This document shows positions 30,021 through 42,155 of a DNA stretch of 64,000 nucleotides, one piece after another. A program made the translations under genes and the position numbers. Under the pieces are notes generated by a model. It was not told the DNA's origin and ran no database searches. It worked only from the letters and a program-made list of their open reading frames with translations. Every line of letters starts with the position of its first letter. Position 1 is the stretch's first letter. The stretch is from positions 6,774,882 to 6,838,881 of the forward strand of contig OZ007509.1 of the NCBI GenBank assembly GCA_963931865.1, written 5' to 3'. The stretch comes from Axinella damicornis (Eukaryota; Porifera; Demospongiae; Axinellida; Axinellidae).

Positions 30021-33000
30021 ATGGCGGCACCAGCCCGGCTTGCAGGCAGCAGGCATATCTCGGCAATTCTGTTGGACATCACAGGGGTGTTGTACGAGAG
30101 CGGAGAGGGAGGTGGAAAAGTCATCAAAGGATCACCAGAAGCAGTGTCAAGGTTAGAGATCAGAGGTCCAAAGTTTCACTGCTTTCATACTGCATGTACT
30201 GGATGGTACCAGCCTGCATGAAAAATCCAGTCTACCTAGCAGTGATTTTAATACTGCAAGCCTTTCTGTCTGGCTAGTCTCGTTCCCAGACCATACTTTT
30301 CCCTGCGGGTGAAACGTTGATCTGGGAATGAGTGTACTGCCATCCGGGTGACACCCATACATATTACTGTAGATGCCGTATTCACAGCTGCGACCGTGCT
30401 TATCAGTGAATCTTGACCCCGTATACTAAGGACAAGGTGGAATCACTACGCATTCTTCCATATACTATCGGGTCAAGGGCGAAATGTGCACAGTTAAGAG
30501 GTCAAAGGCTTAAATACAGCGCAGTCAAACAGTCAAGAGTCTTTTTGTAATGCGGTCAAGTGGTCAAGCAGCAAAAATGACAGTCAAGATTTCTTGACCC
30601 CAGTTGCAGCTGTGACTAGGGCATCTAAGGGAGTGTCACCCCCAATTGCAGAACCAAACTGGCCTACAGATCATCATCCACCCAAGAATGTGCATGGACG
30701 ATTGTCACTACAAACTGACTACTAGACCCTCCACTCTACTGAGTCTTGGTCCCAGACCCCGGGTACCTGTGAAAGCCGGAACGCAGGAACGCGGAACGGA
30801 ACGCGGAACGGAAGTAAAATGCGGGCCGCGTGCTATCATCGCGCGCAGGGCGTCTTTATTCACTGGACAGGACTGGACTCACCCAAAAATCTGTTTTCCA
30901 GTGTAGGACAGAAGCTAAGCATACTTATTTATTCACTAAAGTTGCTTGCATAGCCTGCTTTCGTGTCTTTCCTCGAGTCGGTAGAGGTCAAAGGTCACGT
31001 GCATATTTAATGAGCTCCAGCAAAATGCTCTGCAGTCAGTCGTGGATGATAGAGGAATATTACCTTCTGTTTTCTATGCTTCAGCAAAAGGCTGGAGTTC
31101 GATGTCTGCGGTAAATAAGTGCTCTTCTAATCTTTTCATTGAAGCTCATTAAATATGCACGTGACCTTTGACCTCTACCGACTCGAGGAAAGACACGAAA
31201 GCAGGGCTATGCAAGCAACTTTAGTGAATAAATAAGTATGCTTAGCTTCTGTCCTACACTGAAAAACAGATTTTTGGGTGAGTCCAGTCCAGTCCAGTGA
31301 ATAAAGACGCCCTGCGCGTACGTGCAAGTGATGATAGCGCGCGGCCCGCATTTTACTTCCGTTCCGCGTTCCGTTCCGCGTTTCGTTCCGCGTTCCTGCG
31401 TTCCGGCTTTCACAGTTACCCCCAGACCCCACCACCACCGCACTGTTGGAGGGTGAATGGCTGAACATGTGAAAAAGCAGGACAATGGGTGGGGTCTGTC
31501 CCAGGCGTCTGGATATGAATGAGGTTGGAATACCCGTACTAGCTGCCAGCACCAAAAAATAGATGTTGGGATGCCCTGGGAATAGGGTTGTGGTGGCCTG
31601 GAAGAATGAGGTTGGAATGTCCTGGGAGTGAGGTAGGGATGTCCTGGGAGTGAGGTAGGGATGTCCTGGGGAGTGAGGTAGGGATGTCCTGGGGAGTGAG
31701 GTAGGGATGTCCTGGGAGTGAGGTAGGGGTGTACCGGGACTGAGGCCTGGGAATGAGGTTGGATTCACTGAGATTATAGTTGGGATGGCCAGGGACAAGA
31801 GCGCATAAGTAGGTCGCGCGGAGTAAGAGCGTGTAACTTCCGGAAAATTCATACCGGGCAAAATCCACGAGTAGTACTAAAAATAGCTATAGCGCATCTA
31901 AACACTCTTGTAGTGATTCTTTCCGCCATGTGATAATTGACTGGAGCGGCGACACACCATGGTCATTATTCTGTGATGTTGTGCACAGCTGTGTAGTTCT
32001 GAGCCAAGTGACGGCAGGAAGCGACAGTGACAGCTACCAGAGAGGATGCTAACCTAGTTAGCCTCGTATCCAGGTGGTACGAGGCTATAACCTAGTCTAC
32101 TCGAACCGTCACAACAACGGTTATTGTGTGGATGTGCTTACCTGAGGCTGAAGGTGGAGGACGTCGACATCAGCAACAATCGCCACGGTGGGTTATAGGT
32201 TCAAATAAGCTCAGCCGGAGCCGAATTGCTAGCCACTTAGATCTTGCTAACCCATTCACAATTACCGCCATACGGCTTCAGGTGCAACTGGATGTTCTAT
32301 TTTAGTACAATTCAAGTATTCCGCCCACACTGCAGGCGCCTATTGAAGTTACACGCTCTTACTCCCGGGGGGCGCGACCTACTTATGCGTCTTGCCAGGG
32401 AGTGAGGTAGGGATGTCCTGGGAATGAGTTTTGGAATGGCTTGGGAGTGAGGTTGGGTTACCCTGGGAATGAGGTTCGGATGCGCTGGAAATAAGGTTAG
32501 GATGGGATGCCCTGGGATTGAGGTTGGGGTGGCCTGGGAATGAGGTTTGGATGCCCTGACCATTAGGCTTGAGCTAATTATATCGGAATAATAATCGGTT
32601 ACTAAGAATAAATGCGAGACTAATCGGTCACATACATGTATATGATGTCATAATATTGCAAACGCCAGCAAACACCCTTCAGGACTTCATAGTTCTAAGC
32701 ATCACTGATGCTCCAAATTAACAATTGGCATTGATGTTGTATGAACCAAAATAATATTGTTCCCAGACGTATATATTAGATATTTGTTTGATGGTTTTAA
32801 CATTTAGCACCCTGGAATTTGAAAGATGAGCTTATCTATATGCTGACTTCTTGGGCTTCGTACTGGAACTACTGGAATAACAAGAAATCTGGAATAGAAT
32901 AATAAGCAAGGTATAATTAGCTCAATCCTACTGACCATGGTGGATGTACACATGTACTGGACCCTTGACAATCTGTGCTAGAAATGTACCCACAATCTTA

Positions 33001-36000
33001 ATTTAGAAATGGCGAACTAGAACTTTGCCTTTTCTATTCCAGGTTACATCAGGCTGGCTACAAGTTGAGATTCTGCACGAATGAAACCCAGGTCACGCGG
33101 AGGTCGTTGATTGAAAAGTTAGGGAGATTGGGGTTGCAGGTGAGGGAGGAGGAAGTTCACTCTCCTGCTCCAGCATGTAGGCAGTTCCTCTCTGAGCACA
33201 ACCTCAGACCCTACTTGCTCGGTGAGCATATTATGTCATAAAAGCACTGGATGATGTCATCCTTAGCACAGGATGATGTCATCCATGGCACAGAATGATG
33301 TCATCCATGGCCCAGGATGATAGTTTTATATAGCTTGTAATTTACTTCAACATACCCTAGATAAGGTTCCCATTGGTTTTCACAGGAGCGAATGAGCCGC
33401 CTAAGGCAGCGAAGGAGCATTGAACTGCACCCTAGGACATGTAGTAGTCCTTCACACCTCCAAAAATTATACCTTATAAGGCAAGAGGCCATTACCTAAT
33501 GCAGTTGTAAGGATTTGTGTGAAACAGAGCTAAGTAGGTGTGAAATGCAAATTGGCCTTTGTGCAGCCAGTTACTAAAGCTAGCTGACTTACGCTGGTAC
33601 TGCAAAGGTCTTCCATATAAGGTATAAACCAAAAGGTGTGAGGGACTACTACATGTCTTTACTAGTTCAACGCTCCTTCGCCGCCTTCGGCGGCTCATGC
33701 GCTCCTGATTTTCAGAACAGCACACAGCCATGCTTTCCACGTTCATGACTCTGACCACACCCACTCGTCAACAAGTATGTGATCAAGATTCTCGGGCAAT
33801 GGTACGTAACTCGCTCTAAAAATCAGCCTTGAACACTGGAATTCAAGTCTCTACAAGGTGAGAGAACTATTTTCTAGGCCCAAATTCTTTCACTAGGTCA
33901 TTTTCAATCTATAGAACACTTAAACATAACCTCATTTCTGTTCCCTGGCGTTGCTGGGCTCGAAACTGCTCCCACAGGTAATTTCAGCTATACTAAGCAT
34001 ATACGTGACTTAACCACACCCACCAATTAACGAGCTTGCAATCAAGCCTCCCGAGAAATACCAACCTGCCGTAGCTAAAAAACGGACCATGAACAGTGGA
34101 AACGGAGGGCCTACAAGGCAAGACAGCTACTTTCTAAGTCCATTTATGCCGAAAATGGCAGAAATGGCCCTCCCAGTGCCGACCAAGACCTTTCTATCGC
34201 GGAGCCCAGACACGGCCATGCTGTTTGCACCCTCTGGGTGCACCCACCCACCTCCCCCTGTCCCGCCCTTTCTGCTGTCGCAGAACCTATCTCCCAAGGA
34301 CATTACCGGATGCGACATCATGAAGCTGAAAGTCTCACGTTGCAGATATGCAACGTTAGGTCTTAAAGGGTTAACCCTAACCACCGAATTCTTCCCACCA
34401 AGACAACACATTTTCATGCATTCAGCGCACACCACTTTCATAGGTACTCCTCTGCCACAGCATTCGCTCCTCAGCGACCAAACTTGGTGGGGCCCGCACA
34501 CATGGAGAGACCCCTCTGGCAATACCGTTAATGATATTCATGACCCCCACAAGCCCAGCAATCGGAGGTCAAAGGTGGATGTCAGCTGGATTTTCACCCA
34601 GCATTTTCCCTAAACTTGGACCAGATCTGACTGATGGCACACCTTACACCACAAATGAATATCATTAAAATCAAAATCCTCGGGTCAATGAATCTCATTA
34701 AAATAAAAAACCGCCCATATTTAGGGGGGGGGGGGGGTGCATGTCGATATCTGACCAAATTTTTGGGTTCATCCCTCAAAGTTGTCCCTAGGCCCTCTGA
34801 AGCCTTTTTGGTCTCTTTTTGGACTGATGAGAAGCCCTACAAGTGCATAGGGTCTAAATGACATCTATAGACGTCAATGGGGCTAAAAGGGTCTTACATG
34901 GGTTTCATTGCCTCAATCCCGAGTTCTCCACATCGTTTTGCAGTGGGAGCCTGGGAATGAGGCTATGAGTGTTTCACCCAGAAGAAGAGAGGGACGAAGG
35001 GTACAATGTCACTACTTAAAACTGTGTTCTGCCAACTGATCAAGAGTCTGTTTTCTTCTCCTCCCTCTGTCCCTTCCTCTCCCCTCCTCTTCTCCCTCCT
35101 CCCTTCCTCTCCCCACTCATCTTCTTCCCCCCTTCCTTTCTCCCCTTCCCTTCCTCTTCCCCCTCCTCTTCTCCCTCCTCCCTTCCTCTCCCTACTCATC
35201 TTCTCTCCCCTTCCTTTCTCCCCTTCCCTTCCTCTTCCCCTCCTCTTCTCCCTCCTCCCTTCCTCTCCCCCATCTCTCCCTTCTCCCCCTCCCTCCCTCC
35301 TCTCCCCACTCCTCTTCTCCCTTTTCTCTCCCTTCCTCTCCCCTCTCCTCTTCTCCCTCCTCCCTCCTCTTCCCCTACCACTTCTTCTCTCCTTCTTCCC
35401 TTCCCCCCTCCCACCCCCCTCCCATACTCACATCCCCAGTCCACCCAGCAGCCCTCCCTGACTATGAAGGGATTGACACCAGCAACCCCAATGCCGTTGT
35501 CCTTGGAGACTCAGCCTCCAACTTTACCTATAACAACCTCAACCATGCCTTCAGGATTCTCACCAACCAGCCGGACAACACCCTCATCTCATTGGGACAA
35601 GGGTGAGGTGTGTGTGTGTGTGGGAGGGGGGGAGGGGGGGAGGGGGTAATATGACAATCCCTTCCTCGTCATCAGTTTGTTGCCCTGTGGTTGGATTATA
35701 GTGGGAAGAGTGACCATCTAACAGCAACAGAAGTGGGTGTGTGCAAGGCACATACGTGCAGAGGAAATGGTTGTGAGCCTTAGCTTCCCTAGTCCCATTC
35801 CCAGACCCTCAGTACATACCCTCAGGGTCTGGTGAATTCTTCTGTAAGTTAATTGGAAGTTGCCAATTAAGTTACACTCCTGGTAGGGGAAAAATTGTGC
35901 CGCATAAATATTGACTGCTTGGGAACGGCCTACAAAGATTCTGACTATACCGTCGTGTTCAATATCATGCAGTGACCCATGCGTACAATTTTGGTGCTGA

Positions 36001-39000
36001 AACTCACCTTGGTGGTTGATACGCACGCGCTTTTGTCATATGCCGTCGGTATATTGTCATCACGTGACATGTGCATTAATTGGAATGAACAGCAATACTT
36101 AGCTTGCACCACCATGCACCAGCGAGTTGCAACCGGTTGCAAATGCTGCTACCAGGAGTGTGATTGCCCCTTGTACTTCTGTAGAGGTATGGTGAGTATT
36201 TTGGAACTGTCACTGTCACATATGTATGTATGTACCCAGTGAAATCTCATACCTATCACTCAGCAGTAACACTTATTGGCTTGATATATGCAGGGTAGTG
36301 GATCTCTAGTAAGCTAAACTAGTTTGGAGTTTGCTTACCAACAGCAACAGCACTGCAAATAGCAATATTTTGTGACCTGTTGTGTATATGGTGTGTGGGT
36401 GTTGTAGTATTGACTAGCTGTAGAAATTCTTCTTTTCGATTCTCCCAGCCGCTATTATAGAGAGGGAACCTCACTGACCCTGGATGTGGGGCCATACATG
36501 AAGGCATTAGAGGTACTGTCAGTATACTGGACATAGGCAACGGACCCATGGAGAGGAAGTGGGAGAGAGAGGGAAGAGGGGGGAAGGAGAGCAAGGGGGA
36601 GGGAGGGGAGGGAACCTCACTGACCCTGGATGTGTGGCCATACATGAAGGCATTTGAGATACTGACGGTTTACTAGCAGAGCAATGGGGAAGTGGTGGGA
36701 GGGGGAAGGGGGAAGGAGGGCAAGGGGGAGGGGGGGGGGGGGGGGGGGGGGGGAGAGAAAGGCATGACAGAAGTGAAGGTACTGCCCCCACAAAAGCGAA
36801 ACAATTATTTGCGGTTTAGGGTGTCTAGACTTCGTCTTTTGCTCCCCAGTCTCAGACATACTTGCAACAACTAGATATACTTCTGTACATGCTGGATTAA
36901 GAAAGTTGGGAGGCCAAATTAATCCTGTGTTAGTGCTACTCATGTGACCCTCGACGAATCAGATGCCTCAGAGGTGATTACATGACTGAACATTAAATCG
37001 CATAATGCAAAGGCCAATGGCTATTTCGGGTCACTAAGTACTTTAGATACAAGTTTTTGTGCATTACGGCGATTTAGTGCACGAGGGCAATACAGCTAAC
37101 GATCGAGGGTGAGATAATGCACGAGCCAAAAAAACGCGTAATGCGCTGGTATCTATGTATAAACTTGAGTTACAAACTTACAAGTCTTTTTCTATTCATG
37201 GCATCTTAGACACTAAGTTGGGAGTAATTGGGCGAGCGTGAGCGAGCCCCACACTAGTCGTAGTCTCACGCGCGGCGCTATATGGCGCTGTACAACGTAT
37301 ATGTATGTTGATCTGTCTCCCATACTGTAAATCTGGCGCGTGCAATACAACGTACGAAACATTGCATTCATTTCCGGACGTCGTACCGTAAATCTCAGCC
37401 GTGCGCAAGAGTCTGGCACCGAGACTATGGCGACAACAGATCGATCGTGACCTACCTACCTCTGTACTTCCCCAGTGGCGACAGCAAAGATGATCACCGC
37501 TGGTGGACCTACCTATTCATTGACCTCAGAGCTGTAGCTACATGTACGTGTCCTGCAGAGCACATGGTGTGCTGGACCAGTGTGCAGCATGCATAGCTAT
37601 AGGTTTTGTGTTTAATACCTGCCATATCGCCACTAGACTGCTTCAGCTAGCCTCACTCTGTGTTGTGCATATGCGACAGTGTACTTTTGGTGTAATATTC
37701 TGTGACCTGAGCTGCATGTTCTCATGTAGTCACATTCTGATGACAGTCTTGTACGTACAACTGTTCCACATGCTAATTTCGCACATGCACTCGCTCATGC
37801 TCGCCCCACAATGTCACACATTCCACTAGTATATAGTGCACTACCTTGCTGCCCACGTTTGATGTACCGTCCTGCTACTACTATTGCGATATATCAAAAC
37901 TTGGTACATGTCTTTGTCACATGTGCAGATGGATTTCCCAAGTTTTCCTCAGCAGCTAATCCTGCTCTCTACCCTACAGTATGCCACAGGGTTGCAGGCC
38001 CGGGTAATTGGGAAGCCATCGGAAGCATTCTTTATGAGTGCTATGGAGCAAATGGGAGTTGCAGCAGAAAATGTGAGCCAAGTCGTGCTGAGACACATCA
38101 TGTCTTTGAAAGACTATCTTGTTAGCAGTAATAATCAATTGGAGTACGTAATATTTCATGAAACGAGGTGTTCAAATAAATAGAGGATTCATTAGGCGAA
38201 ACAACGGTATGTGAAGTGTTATATGTGTACAAGATCTTCAGCTTCCTGTACCACCCCACTTCAGCTTCCTGTACCACCCCACTTCAGCTTCCTGTACCAC
38301 CCCACTTCAGCTTCCTGTACCACCCACTTCAGCTTCCTGTACCACCCCACTTCAGCTTCCTGTACCACCCACTTCAGCTTCCTGTACCACCCCACTTCAG
38401 CTTCCTGTACCACCCCACTTCAGCTTCCTGTACCACACACTTCAGTTTTGTGTTCAGACTGTGGAAGTTCAGTATCAGTCAGTATTTGTCCTTATCATAG
38501 GGTTACTTAACTAGAGGTGCTCAGCAGAGCACGTACCCCATGCGCTACTTTGACATGAGACATACATTTTAGTACAGCATGCACGATGGGCCTACCAATT
38601 TTCAATAGCTGCATCGATGTCAGTCCACATGCAGAATGCAGAATGAGATACCGTAAGTTGTAGCAGTAATGCTAGAAACAGGGTGTGGTTAAGTTGTATA
38701 AATTAGAACAAGACTTTCACGCAGCTTTACTCAGCCTCTTGAGTGGATCTCTGGTCTGTGAGTTACGTAGACGCTAGTATTTTCTGAATTCTGACACTTC
38801 TATCCTGAACTAAGCCTTCAACAAGGCCTTCATTGCTGAATCTCCATGGACAGACTGACAGACGGACGGATAAACCAATCACTCTACCCCTGCTACGCAT
38901 GCACACGTGGTAATTAATTAACTAACTCCTATTTCTGAGGTTAGTGTTTAGCTACTGTAAATGATAGACATTATCATGCACTTCCTGTCTAGATGATAAA

Positions 39001-39184
39001 TACAGCCTTCTGATTGGTTGAAACTTTACCAGACACTGGTTTTACAGAGCACTGTTTACACTCCCCGCACACTACAACCTCTGTCTCTCCAGACAATCAT
39101 GATTGGTGATGATGTGGTCAACGATGTGGGAGGAGCTCAGAGGTGTGGTCTGTTTGGAGTGCTAGTGAGAACCGGGAAATACAG
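30021..39184 (+). CDS. LHPP: LHPP-like HAD phosphatase, exons 1-6 (segment A)
   Basis: Six exons with consistent phases: 30021-30151, 33043-33221, 35440-35602, 36449-36512, 37980-38072 and 39093-39184, together 240 codons; human LHPP has 270. HAD motif I is LLDITGVLY (Asp19), motif II CTNET, the cap region carries [13 protein letters not shown], motif III lies in VIGKPS and motif IV is [15 protein letters not shown], all in LHPP order. The family removes phosphate from phospholysine, phosphohistidine and pyrophosphate in the cytosol. The last exon (about 30 residues after RTGKY) was not found before 48.6 kb; reading through the final donor gives a stop after three codons. Intron 1 holds a segment-A-specific insertion; the intron before exon 3 ends in an unusually long pyrimidine tract; a decayed exon 4 copy follows exon 4. 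Confidence 0.85.
30761..31421. mobile_element. 661-bp fold-back element with 9-bp target duplication, empty in B
   Basis: Ends GGGTACCTGTGAAAGCC and GGCTTTCACAGTTACCC, arms of about 250 bp around a 110-bp centre. CCAGACCCC flanks both sides (30752-30760, 31422-31430) and is single in segment B at about 61266. Each arm contains a perfect direct repeat AGGTCA-A-AGGTCA. A related degenerate end occurs at about 56304. Confidence 0.92.
31540..31780. repeat. VNTR, about 23-bp unit, in LHPP intron 1
   Basis: Units of GGGATGTCCTGGGAGTGAGG; five near-perfect units here, four in segment B (61455-61560). Related units continue at 32395-32560 on the other side of a transposon. Confidence 0.9.
31796..32394. 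mobile_element. hAT-like element with 7-8-bp target duplication
   Basis: Ends CAAGAGCGCATAAGTAGG and CCTACTTATGCGTCTTG with about 50-bp arms; CCAGGGA duplicated at both flanks. It sits inside the VNTR and is also present in segment B (61618-62216). Confidence 0.75.
34375..34891. mobile_element. piggyBac-like element, right TTAA lost
   Basis: Left TTAA at 34371-34374 then CCCTAACCACCG. The right end AATGGGGCTAAAAGGG has lost its TTAA. Same internal sequence as 21331-21940, including the cysteine-rich frame [14 protein letters not shown]. It abuts another element that ends AAAGGG-TTAA at 34370. Confidence 0.75.
35055..35438. repeat. Extreme pyrimidine tract before LHPP exon 3
   Basis: Almost 390 bases of C and T with hardly any purine, ending in the splice acceptor CCCCAG. 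Built from CCCTTCCTCTTCCCC-like units with mirror symmetry. Confidence 0.9.
36607..36690 (+). pseudogene. Decayed duplicate of LHPP exon 4
   Basis: Repeats exon 4 (36449-36512) from the Glu-Gly-Thr-Ser segment on and about 30 bases of the following intron. The invariant donor GT has become AT, the acceptor side is lost in a purine-rich tract, and the codon for Gly in DVGPYMK is now Trp. Confidence 0.8.
36730..36753. repeat. Poly-G tract
   Basis: G run of about 24 inside a 200-bp purine-rich stretch that surrounds the exon 4 duplicate. Confidence 0.85.
38229..38445. repeat. Minisatellite, 22-23-bp unit, LHPP intron 5
   Basis: Nine to ten copies of ACTTCAGCTTCCTGTACCAC with one or two extra C. 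Confidence 0.95.
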
Positions 39185-40068
39185 GTATATATGATAGCCG
39201 ATCATCCTAGTGTCTACAGCTGTAAGCCCATCCTAGTGTCTAGCCTCCCACAGCTGTAAGCTGTGCTTGAAAAAGTGGGTGGAGGGGATGGTCTATAAAG
39301 CCAGCCTGCAAGTGGGAGTAGCCTTTTATCTTGTCTTGGGACAACAGTTAAAAGTAGGTGAAACCAGCCATTTCAGTTTTTTGGTATCCTAGTGAGATAA
39401 TCATTACTTACTTATGGTTGGTTGGTGCTGAGCGTCTTAGTGCGAGGCACCTAATCGGACTGTGTAGGCCGCTAGGGTTTGTATGTATATTTATAGCCCA
39501 TTGCTATATACATGTAGGTGGTTGCTAAGATTATAGAAGACTTACAAATGGGTAACATGCCTAGCCTCATTCCCAGGCCGTCTCCTGCTCTGTTTTTAGT
39601 CGCATACGTGACCTTTGAACCGCCCGACTGAAAAAAGTACCAGAAGGCCTGGTACCACTCCTACGTCATATGTGGACACAATCATAGACACGGTTTCATA
39701 TACATGTATGGGCTGGCTTAGCCTTGTTCTCAGCTAGGCCTCCCAAAACGGCCTGAGAACGAGGCTAGGGCTGGCTACATGGTTTCCTAGCGAGTTATTG
39801 TTGGTTTTTACACTACCATGGTGGACCGCTGGAGGCGTCAGGTACAGATTTCCTTGTTGTACATTTGTAGTAGCCTAGCTAGGTGGCTACAACAGCTTAA
39901 TTACCAAGCACTCAGTATGCCTGAGTATTCAAACGTAAGTGTGTGTGTGCTGTATCACGGTTAGTGCTCAGTCAGCATCAAGTTGCTGTCTTCATGTACT
40001 ACAGTGAAGAGTGGCTGTGAACGGTGGCTATATCAGGTGTGAAAAGTGGCTATACCAGGTGTGAACTA
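39185..40068. other. Region after LHPP exon 6
   Basis: Holds the 49-bp element at 39719-39767 and a degenerate relative at 39561-39655. It was searched for the LHPP terminal exon without success. Confidence 0.45.
39719..39767. mobile_element. 49-bp TIR element with exact 9-bp target duplication
   Basis: Starts TAGCCTTGTTCTCAG, ends CTGAGAACGAGGCTA; flanks GGGCTGGCT at 39710-39718 and 39768-39776. Confidence 0.9.
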
Positions 40069-41491
40069 CAGAAGCCGAGAAGGGCCATTCCATTCTGCCG
40101 TTCTACCATTCTGCCGTTCTGCCATTCTGCTATTCTGCCGTTCTGCCATTCTGCCGTTCTGCCATTCTGCCATTCTGAGGTAGCACGTGACTGCACGTGC
40201 GCATCTTTGGTCAGCGGAGCATTAGCTAACGGCGACATCACTAGTACGCAGACACCAAGTTCAAATGGCTGGTTTGCTTTTAAGAACGCGAATTCTACTG
40301 ACTTAGCTAGCTAGCTATCTACCAGCTAAATCCTTGCAATAACTAGTCCCGATCTATACTTGTTATAATTATTATCAAAACTGATCAAAGTTTTTCTTCA
40401 TCCACCAAGGTACATCAACTCCTATCAGTAACCAATGTGGATAGAAATTAAAAGTGATCATGGCCACCATGATACAGATATAATCAATGCATTATAGGAA
40501 AGCCTTAAGTCAAAGTCCTTTCGAGGTTTATTATCAATAAGTGTGAACTTTGAAGTTCTTGTGGTAATGTTCTGAGTGTGAAGTGGCAGGCTTGTAATAC
40601 TTTGGAAGGGGATGTAACTGAGAATGACCATTCATTCGCCATTCTTCCATACTGCCATTCTTCCCTACTGCCATTATTCCTTACTGCCATTATTCCTTAC
40701 TGCCATTATTCCTTACTGCCATTCTTCACAACTGCCATTCTTCCTTACTGCCATTCTTCACAACTGCCATTCTTCCTTACTGACGTTCTTCCTTCCTGCT
40801 ATTCTGGCTTAATTGGTCTGTATAGCTAGTTGCTAGCTATAATTATAGCTAGTATTCCAAGGCAAATGATTTCTTATAGCTACAAACAAGCCTGGGGCAG
40901 GTTAATCATTCCACCACGATCTAGTCTAGTATAGCTAGTATGTTAAGACTTTCTGTTTGGAATAACCTAAGCCATAGATCGGATCACCTGCATTTTGACC
41001 TTCTCCTTCGTCTCCGCCAGAAACACCAGTAGCGCTGGACGAACCAATTCCAGATTCTATATCGCTCCCAGCTGTACCGTCCATCGTTTCACTTGTACCT
41101 ACTTGTTCACAGACGATTATGAAGTCAGGGCGCGCGAGACACACGATTACGCGATATAGCTAGTACAGCGTTCTTGCAATGTCACCGCAGGACTCCCCAG
41201 CAGATTAGCCTATGGCTGAGCCTGAAGGGACTACCCAGATCAGCCTATAGCTGTTGAAAAGTAAAATCTACTACTACTGTATACTATTTACGTAACGTTT
41301 ATGTGCAATTACGCGCATTTGCGCATCGATATCGGGATCTGTTCAAGATGCGCACGTGCAGTCACGTGCTACCTCAGAATAGCAGAATGGCAGAACGGCA
41401 GAATGGCAGAATGGCAGAACAGCAGAATAGCAGAATGGCAGAACGGCAGAATGGTAGAACGGCAGAATGGAATGGCCCTTCTCGGCTTCCG
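40069..41491. mobile_element. 1.4-kb fold-back element with about 145-bp arms
   Basis: The left arm (40069-40215) and right arm (41339-41491) are inverted copies containing CATTCTGCC/GGCAGAATG repeats and CACGTGACTGCACGTGCGCA. The inside carries a second array of CCATTCTTCC-like repeats (40630-40800) and a 69-codon minus-strand frame of unknown nature (41144-40935). The flanks on both sides carry GTGAA-AGTGGCTATA repeats. Confidence 0.65.
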
Positions 41492-41532
41492 TAGTGAACA
41501 GTGGCTATATCAGGTGTGAACAGTGGCTATAT

Positions 41533-41556
41533 GGGGGGGGGGGGGGGGGGGGGGGG
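41533..41556. repeat. Poly-G tract
   Basis: Run of about 24 G. Confidence 0.85.
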
Positions 41557-41788
41557 TGAAGAGTGCATGGCTATGTCAGGTATAGCCACTCCTCACACCT
41601 GATATCTTAGCAACCACCTAGCATAGCAACAAGCTATAATAAATCTGTTACCTACTTGGTTATAAGCCCTCCCCTTCAGGCGCTACACACCCTTGGGTGT
41701 CGGGCTTATAAACCAGCAACATCCCTCCTGAGTGTGATTTACACAGTACATGAATGGCATACATGTACACACACAGTATATTGTATGT

Positions 41789-41955
41789 CAGGGGCGGCGG
41801 CACGTTTTTCTATTGGGGGGGCAAGCCGGTGGCGTAGCCTACGCACGCTGCCAAAGGCAGTGCATAGAGGCGCGTAGTGCCGATCAGTCCGCGCAAAGCG
41901 CGGAAATTTTTTTCGCTTTCATTTTTCAGTTATCAGGATGGGCTCTCGTGGCACA
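41789..41955. mobile_element. Left part of a hAT-like element, cut by the gap
   Basis: CAGGGGCGGCGGCAC resembles hAT termini, and CTGCCAAAGGCAGTGCATAG is shared in reverse with 46215-46234 in the 45801-46269 element. Confidence 0.5.
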
Positions 41956-42155
41956 NNNNNNNNNNNNNNNNNNNNNNNNNNNNNNNNNNNNNNNNNNNNN
42001 NNNNNNNNNNNNNNNNNNNNNNNNNNNNNNNNNNNNNNNNNNNNNNNNNNNNNNNNNNNNNNNNNNNNNNNNNNNNNNNNNNNNNNNNNNNNNNNNNNNN
42101 NNNNNNNNNNNNNNNNNNNNNNNNNNNNNNNNNNNNNNNNNNNNNNNNNNNNNNN
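41956..42155. other. Assembly gap, 200 N
   Basis: Run of exactly 200 N, so a scaffold join of unknown true length. Confidence 1.

Larger units (their letters stand above)
20635..34130. repeat. Segment A: first version of the 28-30 kb repeated block
   Basis: Collinear with 48578-64000 and continues beyond the window there. The offset drifts from about 27.9 kb to 30.5 kb and back to 29.9 kb because of insertions and deletions. Genes inside: PF03407-type transferase, 3' Fringe exons, FKBPL-like, LHPP exons 1-2. Between indels, differences are mostly single bases at roughly percent level (visual estimate, not computed). Confidence 0.9.
33222..35439 (+). other. LHPP intron 2
   Basis: 33240-33310: three tandem TGATGTCATCC units (four in B). 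33660-34370: sequence related to the 25.8-kb element. 34375-34891: piggyBac-like element. 35055-35438: pyrimidine tract. Confidence 0.6.

Noticed and set aside
36617..36943. Pro-rich and Gly-rich frames over 36.5-36.9 kb
   Set aside because: They translate a purine/pyrimidine-biased tract and the decayed exon 4 copy on the wrong strand.
38211..38510. Frames with [14 protein letters not shown] repeats
   Set aside because: Translations of the 22-23-bp minisatellite in LHPP intron 5.
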